A DNA stretch of 33,820 nucleotides from Eubacterium sp. (GCA_029266335.1 JAQSXC010000029.1:1-33820); one strand, 5' to 3'. Shown: positions 7,810-16,779, numbered from the stretch's first letter. A program made the numbers and translations. The notes: generated by a model from the letters alone, not told the origin.

Positions 7810-9112
7810 AAGAATATTAGTCATAATCATTATACTTGCAGCACTGATTAGCTCATGCTCCATATATTATATTAATAAAAGACAAAAGACTGTTACTCTG
7901 GAATTCGGAATGTTTGCAGGGAGCAACTGGGGTGTTGAGAACGCAAACAGTTACGTAATAATTGACAAGGCAATCAAACAGTTTGAAAACAGGCACAAAA
8001 ACGTAAAAATACATTATTACAGCGGTATTGTGAAGGATGACTATTCTGAATGGTTTTCCAGACAGGTCTTACTGGGGAAAACGCCGGATGTGTTCATGAT
8101 CCTGACAAATGATTTTGAAAAGTTTTCAGCCCTGAATATTATGAAGAAGCTGGATACTTTGATACAGAAGGATGATAAGTTCAATTCCGGTGACTTTTAT
8201 TCCACAACCCTCAATACGGGGGTCTTCAAGGATAATCAGTATGCATTACCCTACGAAACAGTTCCTACCCTGATGTTTGTCAATAAGACTCTGCTTGAAA
8301 AGGAAGGGATTCAGCTTCCCGATAACAACTGGACCTGGGATGATTTGTACAATATATGTAAAAAGATTACAAAGGATACAAATGGAGATAAAATCCTTGA
8401 CCAGTTCGGAACCTACAATTACGATTGGCTTGAAGCGGTATATACAAACGGAGCCAATCTGTTTGACAGGGATGGAAAACATGCTAATTTCACTGACCAA
8501 AAGGTAATAGATGCAATAAAATTTGCCAAGCAGATAAATGATATCAATCAGGGACAGAAAGTTATTCAGGACGACTTTGACAGCGGTAATGTGGCTTTTA
8601 TGCCCCTGCTGTTTTCAGATTACAGAACCTATAAGACCTATCCTTACAAACTAAAGAAATATGCCAATTTCCAATGGGATTGCATTACACTTCCGGCAGG
8701 TGAGAATGGGGGGAATATCTCTGAAGTCAATACACTTCTTATGGGAATAAGCGATAAAACCGAGCATGAAGAGCTGTCCTGGGAGTTTTTAAAACAGCTG
8801 ACCTATGACGAAGATATTCAAATGGATATTTTCCGTTACTCACAGGGTTCTTCGGTACTAAAGAACGTTGTAAGATCAAAACAGGCCGAGGCTATTCTCA
8901 GAGAGGATATTGATGACAGCGATAAAATTATTGACAACGGTCTTTTGAGCCAGGTAATTGAAAATGGTATTATCACACCGAAATTTCATAAGTATGAGGA
9001 ATCAATATCTCTTGCACAAAGTGAAGTAGAAAAGATAATAAATCAAAATAAAAATATCGACAGTACTTTAAAAATATTTCAAAGAAAAATCAACCAGTAT
9101 TTAAAACGTTAA
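7802..9112 (+). CDS. Third solute-binding lipoprotein (SBP_bac_1/MalE type), regulator-linked
   Basis: A 436-residue protein whose ATG overlaps the response-regulator stop by 8 bp, so it is translated with the two-component system. The N-terminus is a lipoprotein signal with Cys19 in LISSC. The body follows the SBP_bac_1 plan: a FENRHKNVKIHYY segment, PDVFMILTNDF, a YALPYETVPTLMFVNKTLL motif, a WTWDDLYNICKKITKD segment, and a C-terminal helical region. This family normally binds oligosaccharides for MalFGK-type transporters, but no MalF/MalG-type permease is present here. It may be a second extracytoplasmic sensor subunit, a binding protein for a distant transporter, or an adaptor to the kinase. 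A strong terminator ends the transcript. Confidence 0.85.
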   Translation: MRKRILVIIIILAALISSCSIYYINKRQKTVTLEFGMFAGSNWGVENANSYVIIDKAIKQFENRHKNVKIHYYSGIVKDDYSEWFSRQVLLGKTPDVFMILTNDFEKFSALNIMKKLDTLIQKDDKFNSGDFYSTTLNTGVFKDNQYALPYETVPTLMFVNKTLLEKEGIQLPDNNWTWDDLYNICKKITKDTNGDKILDQFGTYNYDWLEAVYTNGANLFDRDGKHANFTDQKVIDAIKFAKQINDINQGQKVIQDDFDSGNVAFMPLLFSDYRTYKTYPYKLKKYANFQWDCITLPAGENGGNISEVNTLLMGISDKTEHEELSWEFLKQLTYDEDIQMDIFRYSQGSSVLKNVVRSKQAEAILREDIDDSDKIIDNGLLSQVIENGIITPKFHKYEESISLAQSEVEKIINQNKNIDSTLKIFQRKINQYLKR

Positions 9113-9131
9113 TTACACATAAACTATATGT

Positions 9132-9173
9132 AAAAACATGATTTCAGGATAAAATCTGTTATCATGTTTTTTT
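9132..9173 (+). terminator. Rho-independent terminator after the sensor operon
   Basis: AAAAACATGAT (9132-9142) pairs perfectly with ATCATGTTTTT (9161-9171), ending in seven T. Nested partial pairing within the 18-nt loop is possible. Confidence 0.8.
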
Positions 9174-9240
9174 ATGTGAAAAATAATGACAATCATAACA
9201 ATAAAAGGTGATAAATTACATAAAAACTACAAGATTGTTA

Positions 9241-9266
9241 CAAATGATAAATAAAGTTATCATTTG
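9241..9266 (+). promoter_or_regulatory. Perfect 10-bp inverted repeat upstream of the transglutaminase gene
   Basis: CAAATGATAA (9241-9250) and TTATCATTTG (9257-9266) are separated by 6 bp and followed by a T-rich run (9271-9282). It lies about 90 bp before the gene. It could be an operator or a second, AT-rich terminator; the sequence does not decide. Confidence 0.4.
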
Positions 9267-9356
9267 CTTGTTAATTTTTTTTAATTGTCATAGAATATAT
9301 ATTAAAACTTGACCGTGTATTGGAAGTATATGGCATTGCTGGATTGGAGGGATTGT

Positions 9357-11006
9357 ATGAAAAAAATAGTATCAATAATAATGACGGCTGTTATTACAAT
9401 CTCCTGTCTGAGGATCCCCCTAAATACCATAAATGCCGCTGGAGGTTCAGTGTCAGTGGATAATGCAACAGTCCTCCCCGAAAAAGTAAAGGTTAATAAT
9501 ATCAGTGATTTTAAGAAAAAACTGGCTACTGCAGTCAGCCTGAAAAAAAGCTCAATTGTTATAGAAGTAAGCAAATATAATAGTAAAGAGTATGCAGAAG
9601 AGAACATTGATAAATTTTTTGATGATGTAAATTTTGAAATATGTTTTTCAAAAGGATATTTGGCTGAATATTCTGTAACTTGGACTACTTCGGGAAATAG
9701 TGCAAAATATAATTATAGATTTACATATACGGATATCAGCAAAAGTATTAGAACTGAAAGCTTGAAAAAGGTTAGAAATGTTGCTGAGCTTAATCAGGTT
9801 GTTAAGACAGCTGTGCAGCAAAAATCTTCTGTTATCAGTGTGGCATTGACCAATTGCCAAAACGTGGATTACAACCTTGAAATGGCAATAAAACAGGCAA
9901 ATGATGCAGAGATCCTTTCAAAAGGGTACTATGCTTCGTACAAGGGTTATGACGGCCTGAACTTAACTGATAATAAGGTTGTTAATATATATCTGGAATA
10001 TTTTGATTCTCAATATAACAAACCGAGTACCACAAAGATAACCTCCTATGAACAATTTTATACTTCGATTTCAAAACTGGTTAAAAATAAGGAGTGGAAA
10101 TTTGTCTTTGCCATAGATAACTACAACAGTGAAATATACAATCTTGGAGAAATACTATTAAGACTGAATAAAGAAATATTATCACATAACGGCTATTGTG
10201 CCAGAATATCATACAGGACCGTAAAAGGTGAAGCTCCGGCTGTAATGGAAGCATATCTGGAGTATGAAGATGTTAAACCGGGAGTGTACATTCCGGATAA
10301 GGATAAAGCTCTTCCCATATTCAAAAATGAAATGGAATGGTATCAGGCAATTAAAAAAGCAATTACAAATTTTGATAAGGACATTAACTTTAACATAACC
10401 TACTCTTCGGACTCAGGTGATATTATAAGCAAGGTATTGGACCAGAATCCGGATATCAATTATGTTAAGAGCTATTCGACTTCCAGTAATGGGAATATCA
10501 ATTTTAAGTATAAATTTGCTGATGACCAACTTCCCGGTATAAAAAAGAAGGTTGATGAAAAAGCCTCAGAAATAGTTTCAAGGATAATCAAGCCTGACAT
10601 GAATGAAACTCAGAAGGCCGGAGCCATACATGATTACATTATAAAAAACACCATATATGATTACGGGAATTTCAGGAAGGATACTGTTCCGGAGGCGGGT
10701 TATACGGCATATGGAATTTTGATTAACGGAACGGGTGTTTGTCAGGGCTATGCAGGAGCCTTCAAATTAATAGCAGGTATGGCTGGAATAAAATGTATCG
10801 GTATATCCGGAGAAGCCGGAGGACCCCACGCATGGATTATGGCAAGGCTGGATGGAAAAACCGGATATATTGATGTTACCTGGGATGATCCTGTACCTGA
10901 TAAAGGGAGTATATATTATAAATACTTCAATATAAGTGAAACTCAGTTAAGTAAAGATCATAAATGGAACAAGGATGATTTTTGTGAAAAATATCTCGAA
11001 TTCTAA
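9357..11006 (+). CDS. Secreted transglutaminase-like (cysteine protease fold) protein with N-terminal repeats
   Basis: A 549-residue exported protein from ATG 9357 (ribosome-binding site GGAGGG 9346-9351). The signal peptide covers about residues 1-28. Residues about 46-126, 138-217, 228-305 and 321-389 look like four diverged copies of an 80-residue unit: a short helix with xxFxxxLxxAVxxK, a strand pair, YNSxxY, then a GYxAxY element and a terminal Y-D. The C-terminal third is a transglutaminase-core domain with the catalytic triad Cys462 (GVCQGYA), His491 (HAW) and Asp506 (DVTWDD). Such proteins are peptidases or cross-linkers acting on cell-wall or surface proteins; the target here is unknown. 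It appears monocistronic. Confidence 0.85.
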   Translation: MKKIVSIIMTAVITISCLRIPLNTINAAGGSVSVDNATVLPEKVKVNNISDFKKKLATAVSLKKSSIVIEVSKYNSKEYAEENIDKFFDDVNFEICFSKGYLAEYSVTWTTSGNSAKYNYRFTYTDISKSIRTESLKKVRNVAELNQVVKTAVQQKSSVISVALTNCQNVDYNLEMAIKQANDAEILSKGYYASYKGYDGLNLTDNKVVNIYLEYFDSQYNKPSTTKITSYEQFYTSISKLVKNKEWKFVFAIDNYNSEIYNLGEILLRLNKEILSHNGYCARISYRTVKGEAPAVMEAYLEYEDVKPGVYIPDKDKALPIFKNEMEWYQAIKKAITNFDKDINFNITYSSDSGDIISKVLDQNPDINYVKSYSTSSNGNINFKYKFADDQLPGIKKKVDEKASEIVSRIIKPDMNETQKAGAIHDYIIKNTIYDYGNFRKDTVPEAGYTAYGILINGTGVCQGYAGAFKLIAGMAGIKCIGISGEAGGPHAWIMARLDGKTGYIDVTWDDPVPDKGSIYYKYFNISETQLSKDHKWNKDDFCEKYLEF

Positions 11007-11018
11007 CATGGTATTTGC

Positions 11019-11070
11019 ATATATTTAACAAAAAAATAATGAATAAATTTATTAATATTGTTAAATATAT
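11019..11070 (+). other. AT-rich stem-loop after the transglutaminase gene
   Basis: Perfect 13-bp arms (11019-11031 and 11058-11070, ATATATTTAACAA and its complement) flank an AT-rich loop. There is no G/C clamp or T tract, so termination is uncertain. A TATAAT (11096-11101) lies downstream, about 50 bp ahead of the cyclase start, as a possible -10 without a convincing -35. Confidence 0.4.
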
Positions 11071-11151
11071 CCAACATTTTTTAAAAAACTTATTATATAA
11101 TATTGTTTAATATAGCAGCCATTTTCTTGATGGAAACGGGAGTGATCAGAA

Positions 11152-12348
11152 TTGCTTGTAATTGGTTTATTGGAGCTTTATTCAGCCTTTTTATCATCAT
11201 TTACCATTTGCTACATAATATATAAACTGAATACCGACTTGAAAAGAGTTCCTATGATAAACTATATCCTCTGTGGTTTGGTTATTACGGTGATAGAAAC
11301 TCTGGTAAATTTGTCGCTGCCTGATTTGAACGTGTTTTTAAGAGTAATGATTTTCAGTTTATCTGCACTGTTTGTCATTTTGATTTTCAACAGATATTCC
11401 ATATATCATACTACAATCTCTGTATTTTTCAGTATGCTTATCGTAGGGTTGGGGGATCTGCTGGTAACTCTTGTTTATGTATATCCATTAAGGCTGACCA
11501 GGGATGAGTATAGATCCAATTATATTCATATGACCCTTGGCGGATTATTAATATTCCTTTTTTGTTATTTCATTCTCAGACTGATTTCCGATAACTTTAT
11601 GAAGGCTCGTAAAAGAGTATATAAGAAGCATAATAGATTTACCATTCTATTATGTGGGAATCTTATAACTGTTTTTGTAATACTTCTGTTTGTTTTTAGT
11701 CTGTTTAATTATACCATTGAATTTCAGGGAGCTATTAAAAGAAGTAATACGGTTTTTATGAGTGCTGTTTTTGTATTAATAGTGTTAATAGCGTCTATAG
11801 TCGGTACGGTTTATCTTATAAACTATTTCCTGCTGAACAGGATAAAATACGACAGGCTCAAGATGAACAATATTAAGGATGTGATGACAGGAACGCTAAA
11901 CAGAGGCTCCGGGATCAAATTTATAGAGGATCAGCTTGATATTTGCAAAAGGATGAAAAAAAGCCTGACTATATGCTATATAGACGTAAATGATCTCAAG
12001 GTTATAAATGATATGCTGGGGCACAAGGAAGGAGATTATCTGATAAAAACCATAGTGAGAACAATAAAGGAAAATATCAGAGAGACAGATGTCATCAGCA
12101 GACTGGGCGGAGATGAATTTGTTATTGTATTTCCGGGCTGTACTATGGATTATACCGAAAAGGTCATGGACAGGATTTCAGGTAAATTGAGGCAATTGAA
12201 GCCTTTTTCAAATAAGGATTACACTATAAGTATAAGCTACGGTTTTTCACAGTATGACGGAGAAGTGGAGATCACTGTTGATGGATTGCTGGACAAGGCT
12301 GATCACCAGATGTATCAGAATAAAAGAGCACTTAAGGCCATGGCCTGA
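11152..12348 (+). CDS. Membrane-bound diguanylate cyclase (GGDEF)
   Basis: A 398-residue protein. Residues 1-225 contain about six hydrophobic segments of a membrane sensor that I cannot assign to a named domain. A GGDEF domain follows: DVMTGTLNR (near 243-251), the metal-binding IDVNDLKVIND region, and the active-site GGDEF at 319-323. The allosteric I-site RxxD is present as RETD 310-313, five residues before GGDEF, so a catalytically competent, product-inhibited enzyme making cyclic di-GMP from two GTP is expected. The start is TTG 11152, with GGGAGTGATC (11138-11147) as ribosome-binding site; no ATG is nearby. A very stable terminator follows, so the gene is probably transcribed alone. 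No EAL or HD-GYP partner or PilZ protein is in the window. Confidence 0.92.
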   Translation: MLVIGLLELYSAFLSSFTICYIIYKLNTDLKRVPMINYILCGLVITVIETLVNLSLPDLNVFLRVMIFSLSALFVILIFNRYSIYHTTISVFFSMLIVGLGDLLVTLVYVYPLRLTRDEYRSNYIHMTLGGLLIFLFCYFILRLISDNFMKARKRVYKKHNRFTILLCGNLITVFVILLFVFSLFNYTIEFQGAIKRSNTVFMSAVFVLIVLIASIVGTVYLINYFLLNRIKYDRLKMNNIKDVMTGTLNRGSGIKFIEDQLDICKRMKKSLTICYIDVNDLKVINDMLGHKEGDYLIKTIVRTIKENIRETDVISRLGGDEFVIVFPGCTMDYTEKVMDRISGKLRQLKPFSNKDYTISISYGFSQYDGEVEITVDGLLDKADHQMYQNKRALKAMA

Positions 12349-12381
12349 TAATCAATTACTAAATTTCATTTGAAATTCACC

Positions 12382-12455
12382 GGCCCTTCACAATTATTTT
12401 TTTGAGATGTTGTATAATAATATCATTCAGGAAAAATAATTGTGAAGGGCCTTTT
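12382..12455 (+). terminator. Long perfect stem terminator after the diguanylate cyclase gene
   Basis: Perfect 20-bp arms at 12382-12401 and 12432-12451 (outer GGCCC/GGGCC clamp) enclose a 30-nt loop and are followed by TTTT. The loop contains TATAAT (12413-12418). The gap 12349-12545 holds nothing else clear. Confidence 0.7.
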
Positions 12456-12545
12456 AGTGTTCTGCCGGATTTATTTTTAAGACCAGTGAGGAGAATCCCT
12501 GGTGAAAAGTGAAAGAATTAGAACTGGTATAAGGATGGTGACCAT

Positions 12546-13223
12546 ATGCTTAAAATTCTGATAGTTGATGACGAAGCAAGAATACGTGAAATAATAAAAA
12601 AATATGCGGTTTTCGAAGGCCACGAGGTAACTGAAGCAGCTGATGGTATGGAGGCAATCCAAATATGCAGGGAAAGGGATTTTGATATCATCATTATGGA
12701 TATAATGATGCCTGAATTGGACGGTTTTTCTGCCTGCAAGGAAATCAGAAAAACAAAGAAAACTCCCGTACTTATGCTGTCTGCCAGAGGAGAGGAATAT
12801 GATAAAATCCATGGTTTTGAGCTGGGAATAGATGATTATGTGGTCAAGCCCTTTTCCCCGAAAGAACTGATGATGAGAATCAATGCAATTGTAAAGCGCA
12901 GCAGTGGAACCGGCTTGGAAGAGAACAAAAAGGAAATAGTAAGCTTTGAGGGCTTGACGGTAGATTTTACCGGGAGGCTTGTATATGTGGATGAAGAAAA
13001 AATAGATATGTCTCCCAAGGAATATGACTTATTATTTTATATGGTTAAAAACAGGGGAATTGCACTGACCAGAGAGAAGCTGATAACTGATGTATGGGGT
13101 TATGACTTTTTTGGAGACGATAGAACTCTGGATACCCATATCAAGCTCTTAAGAAAGAGTCTGAGTGAGTATAGCAAATATATAGTAACCCTCAGAGGGG
13201 TGGGATATCGTTTTGAAGCTTGA
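12546..13223 (+). CDS. OmpR/PhoB-family response regulator
   Basis: A 225-residue regulator. The receiver domain has Asp8-Asp9, phospho-acceptor Asp52 in IIMDIMMPELDG, Ser in LSARGEEYDK and Lys in VVKPFSPKEL. The C-terminal winged helix has LSPKEYDLL-like (MSPKEYDLLFYMVKN), LTREKLITDVWGYDF, a DDRTLDTHIKLLRKSL recognition helix and a final RGVGYRFE hairpin. The ribosome-binding site is an AAGGATGGTGA stretch ahead of ATG 12546. It overlaps the kinase gene by 11 bp, a classic coupled two-component operon. The inducing signal cannot be inferred; PhoP/PhoR-like and VanR/VanS-like functions are both possible. Confidence 0.95.
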   Translation: MLKILIVDDEARIREIIKKYAVFEGHEVTEAADGMEAIQICRERDFDIIIMDIMMPELDGFSACKEIRKTKKTPVLMLSARGEEYDKIHGFELGIDDYVVKPFSPKELMMRINAIVKRSSGTGLEENKKEIVSFEGLTVDFTGRLVYVDEEKIDMSPKEYDLLFYMVKNRGIALTREKLITDVWGYDFFGDDRTLDTHIKLLRKSLSEYSKYIVTLRGVGYRFEA

Positions 13224-14676
13224 GAAAAAGAGCATAAAGTATAAACTGTTTTTTTACCTGGTAGTATTTGCCGCAGTCATGCTGATAATGCTATGGTTTT
13301 TCCAGATTGTTTTTCTGGATGACTTTTACAGGTATATAAAGATCAATAATATAAAGTCTTCCGCTGAAACTATTGAAAAGAATATTGATAATGATAACAT
13401 CAATGTTTTATTAAATACTATTGCTGAGCGGAATCAAACCTATATAAGAATACTGAATGAGGACGGCAGTAATATTTTTTCTTCGGATGCAGCTCCTGAC
13501 AGCCTGATACACAGAATGCCCAGCAGTGAATTATACCAAATATACAGGTCGGCTGAGCAGAACGGCGGGACTATGCTTGATTTCCGCTCAAGGGAGGAAC
13601 CGAAGGATAGATTATTTAAGGATAAGCATTTTGAGGGAAATGTACCTTACGGTATGGGCAAGATAGATCAAAGCATGATCTACGCGAAAATAGTCGAGAA
13701 GCAGGATGGTTCAAAGCTAATCATAATACTGAACTCAACCATCACACCTGTTAATGCCACAGTGGATACCTTAAGGGTACAGCTGGCATATGTGACTGTA
13801 ATAACTATCTTGATGGCACTTGGATTGGCTCTGTTTATCTCAAAAAGAATTTCAAAACCTATCATAAAGATTAACAAATCGGCAAAAGAACTTGCGAAGG
13901 GTAATTATGAAACTTCATTTGAAGGCAGAGGTTATCTTGAAATTTCAGAGCTTAACGATACACTTAACTATGCCGCAAGAGAACTTTCAAAGGTTGAAGG
14001 GCTCAGGCGTGAGCTCATTGCCAACATCTCACATGACCTGAGAACTCCGCTTACCATGATAACAGGCTATAGTGAGGTCATGCGAGACCTGCCCGGAGAG
14101 AACACGCCGGAAAATGTTCAGATAATTATAGATGAGGCTAAGAGATTAACCACACTTGTGAATGACATACTGGATATTTCAAAGCTTCAGTCAGGTACCC
14201 AGCAGCTGACCACGGAGAGTTTCAATCTTACCCAGAGCATTGAAGAAATCCTGCTGAGGTATGCCAAACTCACAGAACAGGGTGGGTATAAGCTTAAATT
14301 CATCAATAGTGAAGATGCCTGGGTGAACGCAGATCATATAAAGCTCTCTCAGGTGGTTTACAATCTGATAAATAACGCCATCACATATACCGGGCCGGAT
14401 AAGTCTGTGACAATAACCCAGAGTATCAGTCAGGACAGTGTTAAAATTGAGATTGCAGATACCGGTGAAGGAATAGCTGAAGAATCACTGCCGCTGATTT
14501 GGGACAGATACTACAAGGTCGATAAAGCTCACAAAAGAGCTGCAATCGGTACAGGTTTGGGACTGTCCATAGTGAAGACAATTCTTGACCTGCATGAAGC
14601 TAAATACGGGGTCAGTAGTACTGTTGGCCAGGGAAGTACATTCTGGTTTCAATTGAAGCTGGATAAGACAAAATAA
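13213..14676 (+). CDS. Sensor histidine kinase with HAMP domain (PhoR/VanS-like)
   Basis: A 487-residue kinase. Transmembrane helix 1 (about 11-35) and helix 2 (about 191-210) flank an extracytoplasmic sensor of about 155 residues. A HAMP linker (about 211-262) follows, then HisKA with His274 in ANISHDLRTPL. HATPase_c has the N-box NLINNAITYTG (near 384-394), G1 box DTGEGI (416-421), an F-box-like IWDRYYKVDKA and G2 box GTGLGLSIVK. The start is TTG 13213, overlapping the regulator stop by 11 bp with GGGGTGGGAT as ribosome-binding site; no alternative ATG gives a complete first membrane helix. Confidence 0.94.
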   Translation: MKLEKKSIKYKLFFYLVVFAAVMLIMLWFFQIVFLDDFYRYIKINNIKSSAETIEKNIDNDNINVLLNTIAERNQTYIRILNEDGSNIFSSDAAPDSLIHRMPSSELYQIYRSAEQNGGTMLDFRSREEPKDRLFKDKHFEGNVPYGMGKIDQSMIYAKIVEKQDGSKLIIILNSTITPVNATVDTLRVQLAYVTVITILMALGLALFISKRISKPIIKINKSAKELAKGNYETSFEGRGYLEISELNDTLNYAARELSKVEGLRRELIANISHDLRTPLTMITGYSEVMRDLPGENTPENVQIIIDEAKRLTTLVNDILDISKLQSGTQQLTTESFNLTQSIEEILLRYAKLTEQGGYKLKFINSEDAWVNADHIKLSQVVYNLINNAITYTGPDKSVTITQSISQDSVKIEIADTGEGIAEESLPLIWDRYYKVDKAHKRAAIGTGLGLSIVKTILDLHEAKYGVSSTVGQGSTFWFQLKLDKTK

Positions 14677-14690
14677 CCTCCATATGCTCC

Positions 14691-14719
14691 TTGCAGGCTG
14701 TCAGGTATTAGTGTAAAAT
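14691..14719 (+). promoter_or_regulatory. Candidate SigA promoter of the pyrophosphatase gene
   Basis: TTGCAG (14691-14696) and TAAAAT (14714-14719) have an exact 17-nt spacer. The start of transcription would fall near 14726, about 38 nt ahead of the GTG start. Confidence 0.5.
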
Positions 14720-14763
14720 ATTCCTGTCGTTAAAACTTCGAATTATTCATTGGAGGCATGCTA

Positions 14764-16407
14764 GTGAGTGAAAAAATTTATATTACAGGTCATAAGAATC
14801 CTGATACAGATTCCATCTGTGCTGCGATAGCTTATGCCGAACTGAAAAAAAGACATGCAATTGATGCTTTACCAATCAGGATCGGAGATATCAACAGAGA
14901 AACGGAATTTGTACTGAAATATTTTGGTGTGGATGTTCCTGATTATAAGGAAACTGTCAGAACTCAGGTATCGGACCTGAATATGGACATAATTAATCCG
15001 GTATCGGAGGATATCTCAATAAAAGCAGCCTGGAGTATTATGCAGAAAAACAATATCAAGGTATTGCCGGTGGCAGATATTAACAGCAAGCTTTTGGGTA
15101 TTATAACCCTATCCGATATTACAAGCAGCTATCTTGATGCCCTCGAAAACAACATCCTTTCAGCAAGCAACACTCCTTTGAGAAATATAACAGATACACT
15201 TAATGCCAGGCTTCTCTGCGGAAGTGAAGATGAATTCAAAGCCGCGGGCAAGGTTGTGATTGCTGCCATGATACCCGAAGACATGGAACCTTTTGTGGAA
15301 AAGGGTGATATAGTAATTACCGGCAACAGAAAGGACAGTCAGTTAAAGGCAATCTCCATAGGTGTATGCTGCATGATTATTACCTGCGGCGGGCAGATGG
15401 ACCAGGAAGTTTTAAACTATGCTCAGGAAAAGGGTTGTATTGTTCTGGAAACCAATTATGATACTTTTACCACGGCAAGACTTATCAATCAAAGTATTCC
15501 GGTAAGTTATATAATGACAAGAAACCAGCTCGTCTATTTCAATATTCATGATTTCATAGACAATATCAGGGATAAAATGCTTAAGACCAGGTACAGAAGC
15601 TATCCTGTAGTGGATGACGAAGGCCGTATAAAGGGCTTTATCTCACGCTATCATCTTATATCACAGAGAAGAAAAAAGATAATACTTGTGGATCACAATG
15701 AAAGAGCCCAAACCATAGATGGAATAGAGCAGGCCGACATTCTGGAGATCATTGACCACCATAGGATCGGAGATATTCAGACCAGTTATCCCATATATTT
15801 TAAAAATGATGCCGTTGGAAGTACCTCCACTTTGATAGCGAATATGTATTTTGAAAATGGCCTGAATCCCTCCAAAAAGATTGCCGGAATATTGTGTGCA
15901 GCAATAATTTCAGATACCATGAAATTCAAATCTCCCACCAGTACTTATGCAGATGAACTGGCTGCCCATAAGCTTGCCAAAATTGCCGACATAAATATTG
16001 AAGAATTTTCGACAGCCCTGTATAAAGCCAGTGCATCACTTGAGGGAATGAGTCCCCAGACTATTTTGGACTATGATTTCAAAGATTTTATGCTAAACAA
16101 ATACAAGATGGGAATAGGACAGATCAATTCAAGTGATTCTGAAGCGTTCGGAAAAGTCAAGGAAAGTCTGCTGAAGCATATGAAAACAGTACAGGAAAAC
16201 AAAGGCTACAGTTTGATTTTACTAATGGTTACAGATATTATCAACGAAGGCTCTGAGATATTATATGTTGGTGACGAGGCGGGACTTGTAGAAAAAGCCT
16301 TCAATATAAAAAATGGGGGTAGCAGTGGATACCTGAGCGGAGTGGTTTCAAGAAAGAAACAGATAATTCCCATGCTCTCAAGAGCAATACAAAGAGAAAT
16401 GATATAA
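14764..16407 (+). CDS. CBS-domain-regulated manganese-dependent inorganic pyrophosphatase (family II)
   Basis: A 547-residue cytoplasmic enzyme hydrolysing pyrophosphate to phosphate. The DHH-type catalytic domain is split: the N-terminal GHKNPDTDS metal motif (about 8-16) is followed by an inserted CBS1-DRTGG-CBS2 regulatory block (about 70-310). The domain then resumes with VDHNER and DHH 331-333, and ends with the DHHA2 domain carrying SRKKQ (about 532). In characterised relatives the CBS pair binds AMP/ADP (inhibition) and ATP or Ap4A (activation), and the DRTGG domain is part of the Clostridium form. Start: GTG 14764 lies 7 nt after GGAGG (14752-14756); the in-frame ATG 14758 sits only one base after the GGAGG and is rejected. 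It follows the kinase gene but has its own likely promoter. Confidence 0.93.
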   Translation: MSEKIYITGHKNPDTDSICAAIAYAELKKRHAIDALPIRIGDINRETEFVLKYFGVDVPDYKETVRTQVSDLNMDIINPVSEDISIKAAWSIMQKNNIKVLPVADINSKLLGIITLSDITSSYLDALENNILSASNTPLRNITDTLNARLLCGSEDEFKAAGKVVIAAMIPEDMEPFVEKGDIVITGNRKDSQLKAISIGVCCMIITCGGQMDQEVLNYAQEKGCIVLETNYDTFTTARLINQSIPVSYIMTRNQLVYFNIHDFIDNIRDKMLKTRYRSYPVVDDEGRIKGFISRYHLISQRRKKIILVDHNERAQTIDGIEQADILEIIDHHRIGDIQTSYPIYFKNDAVGSTSTLIANMYFENGLNPSKKIAGILCAAIISDTMKFKSPTSTYADELAAHKLAKIADINIEEFSTALYKASASLEGMSPQTILDYDFKDFMLNKYKMGIGQINSSDSEAFGKVKESLLKHMKTVQENKGYSLILLMVTDIINEGSEILYVGDEAGLVEKAFNIKNGGSSGYLSGVVSRKKQIIPMLSRAIQREMI

Positions 16408-16480
16408 ATTATTAAGAAATATTGTTAAGACATAAATTATCTAATAGTTAATAAAAACAAAATAAGTGTATTTCTATTTA

Positions 16481-16521
16481 AAAATAAGGCCATCTCAAAA
16501 CCGGGACGGTCTTATTTTTTT
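16481..16521 (+). terminator. Rho-independent terminator after the pyrophosphatase gene
   Basis: Arms 16481-16496 and 16503-16518 pair over 16 bp with two G-T wobbles and one mismatch, running into a T tract. In the rest of the 372-bp gap 16408-16779, a second hairpin (9-bp arms GACGGATTT 16542-16550 and AAATCCGTC 16572-16580) follows, then the MATE promoter and palindrome. Confidence 0.7.
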
Positions 16522-16653
16522 CAGATAACAACTGCTAAGCAGACGGATTTGATGAAAGAAAGCAACCGAGCAAATCCGTCGCTCAAAAACGTGTTGTACC
16601 TTGTAAATAGAGGGTAAAGAGGCATAATAGTCTCAGTCCGCGATATTTCACAT

Positions 16654-16683
16654 TTGACAATATATCACATATTTACGTATAAT
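16654..16683 (+). promoter_or_regulatory. SigA promoter of the MATE gene
   Basis: Exact consensus TTGACA (16654-16659) and TATAAT (16678-16683) with an 18-nt spacer. It is among the strongest promoter matches in the window. Confidence 0.75.
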
Positions 16684-16725
16684 TACTCCTCATAGGTGTA
16701 TTTTATTTTGTGCTGGAGCAGCGGT

Positions 16726-16753
16726 ATTACATAATACCTGTTATTATGTAAAT
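16726..16753 (+). promoter_or_regulatory. Palindromic operator candidate in the MATE leader
   Basis: TTACATAATA (16727-16736) and TATTATGTAA (16742-16751) form perfect 10-bp arms with a 5-bp spacer, between the promoter and the ATG (16780). The symmetry and size fit a dimeric repressor such as MarR or TetR; no such gene is adjacent. Confidence 0.5.
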
Positions 16754-16779
16754 TATGGCTGAATAAGACGGGGTTAATA

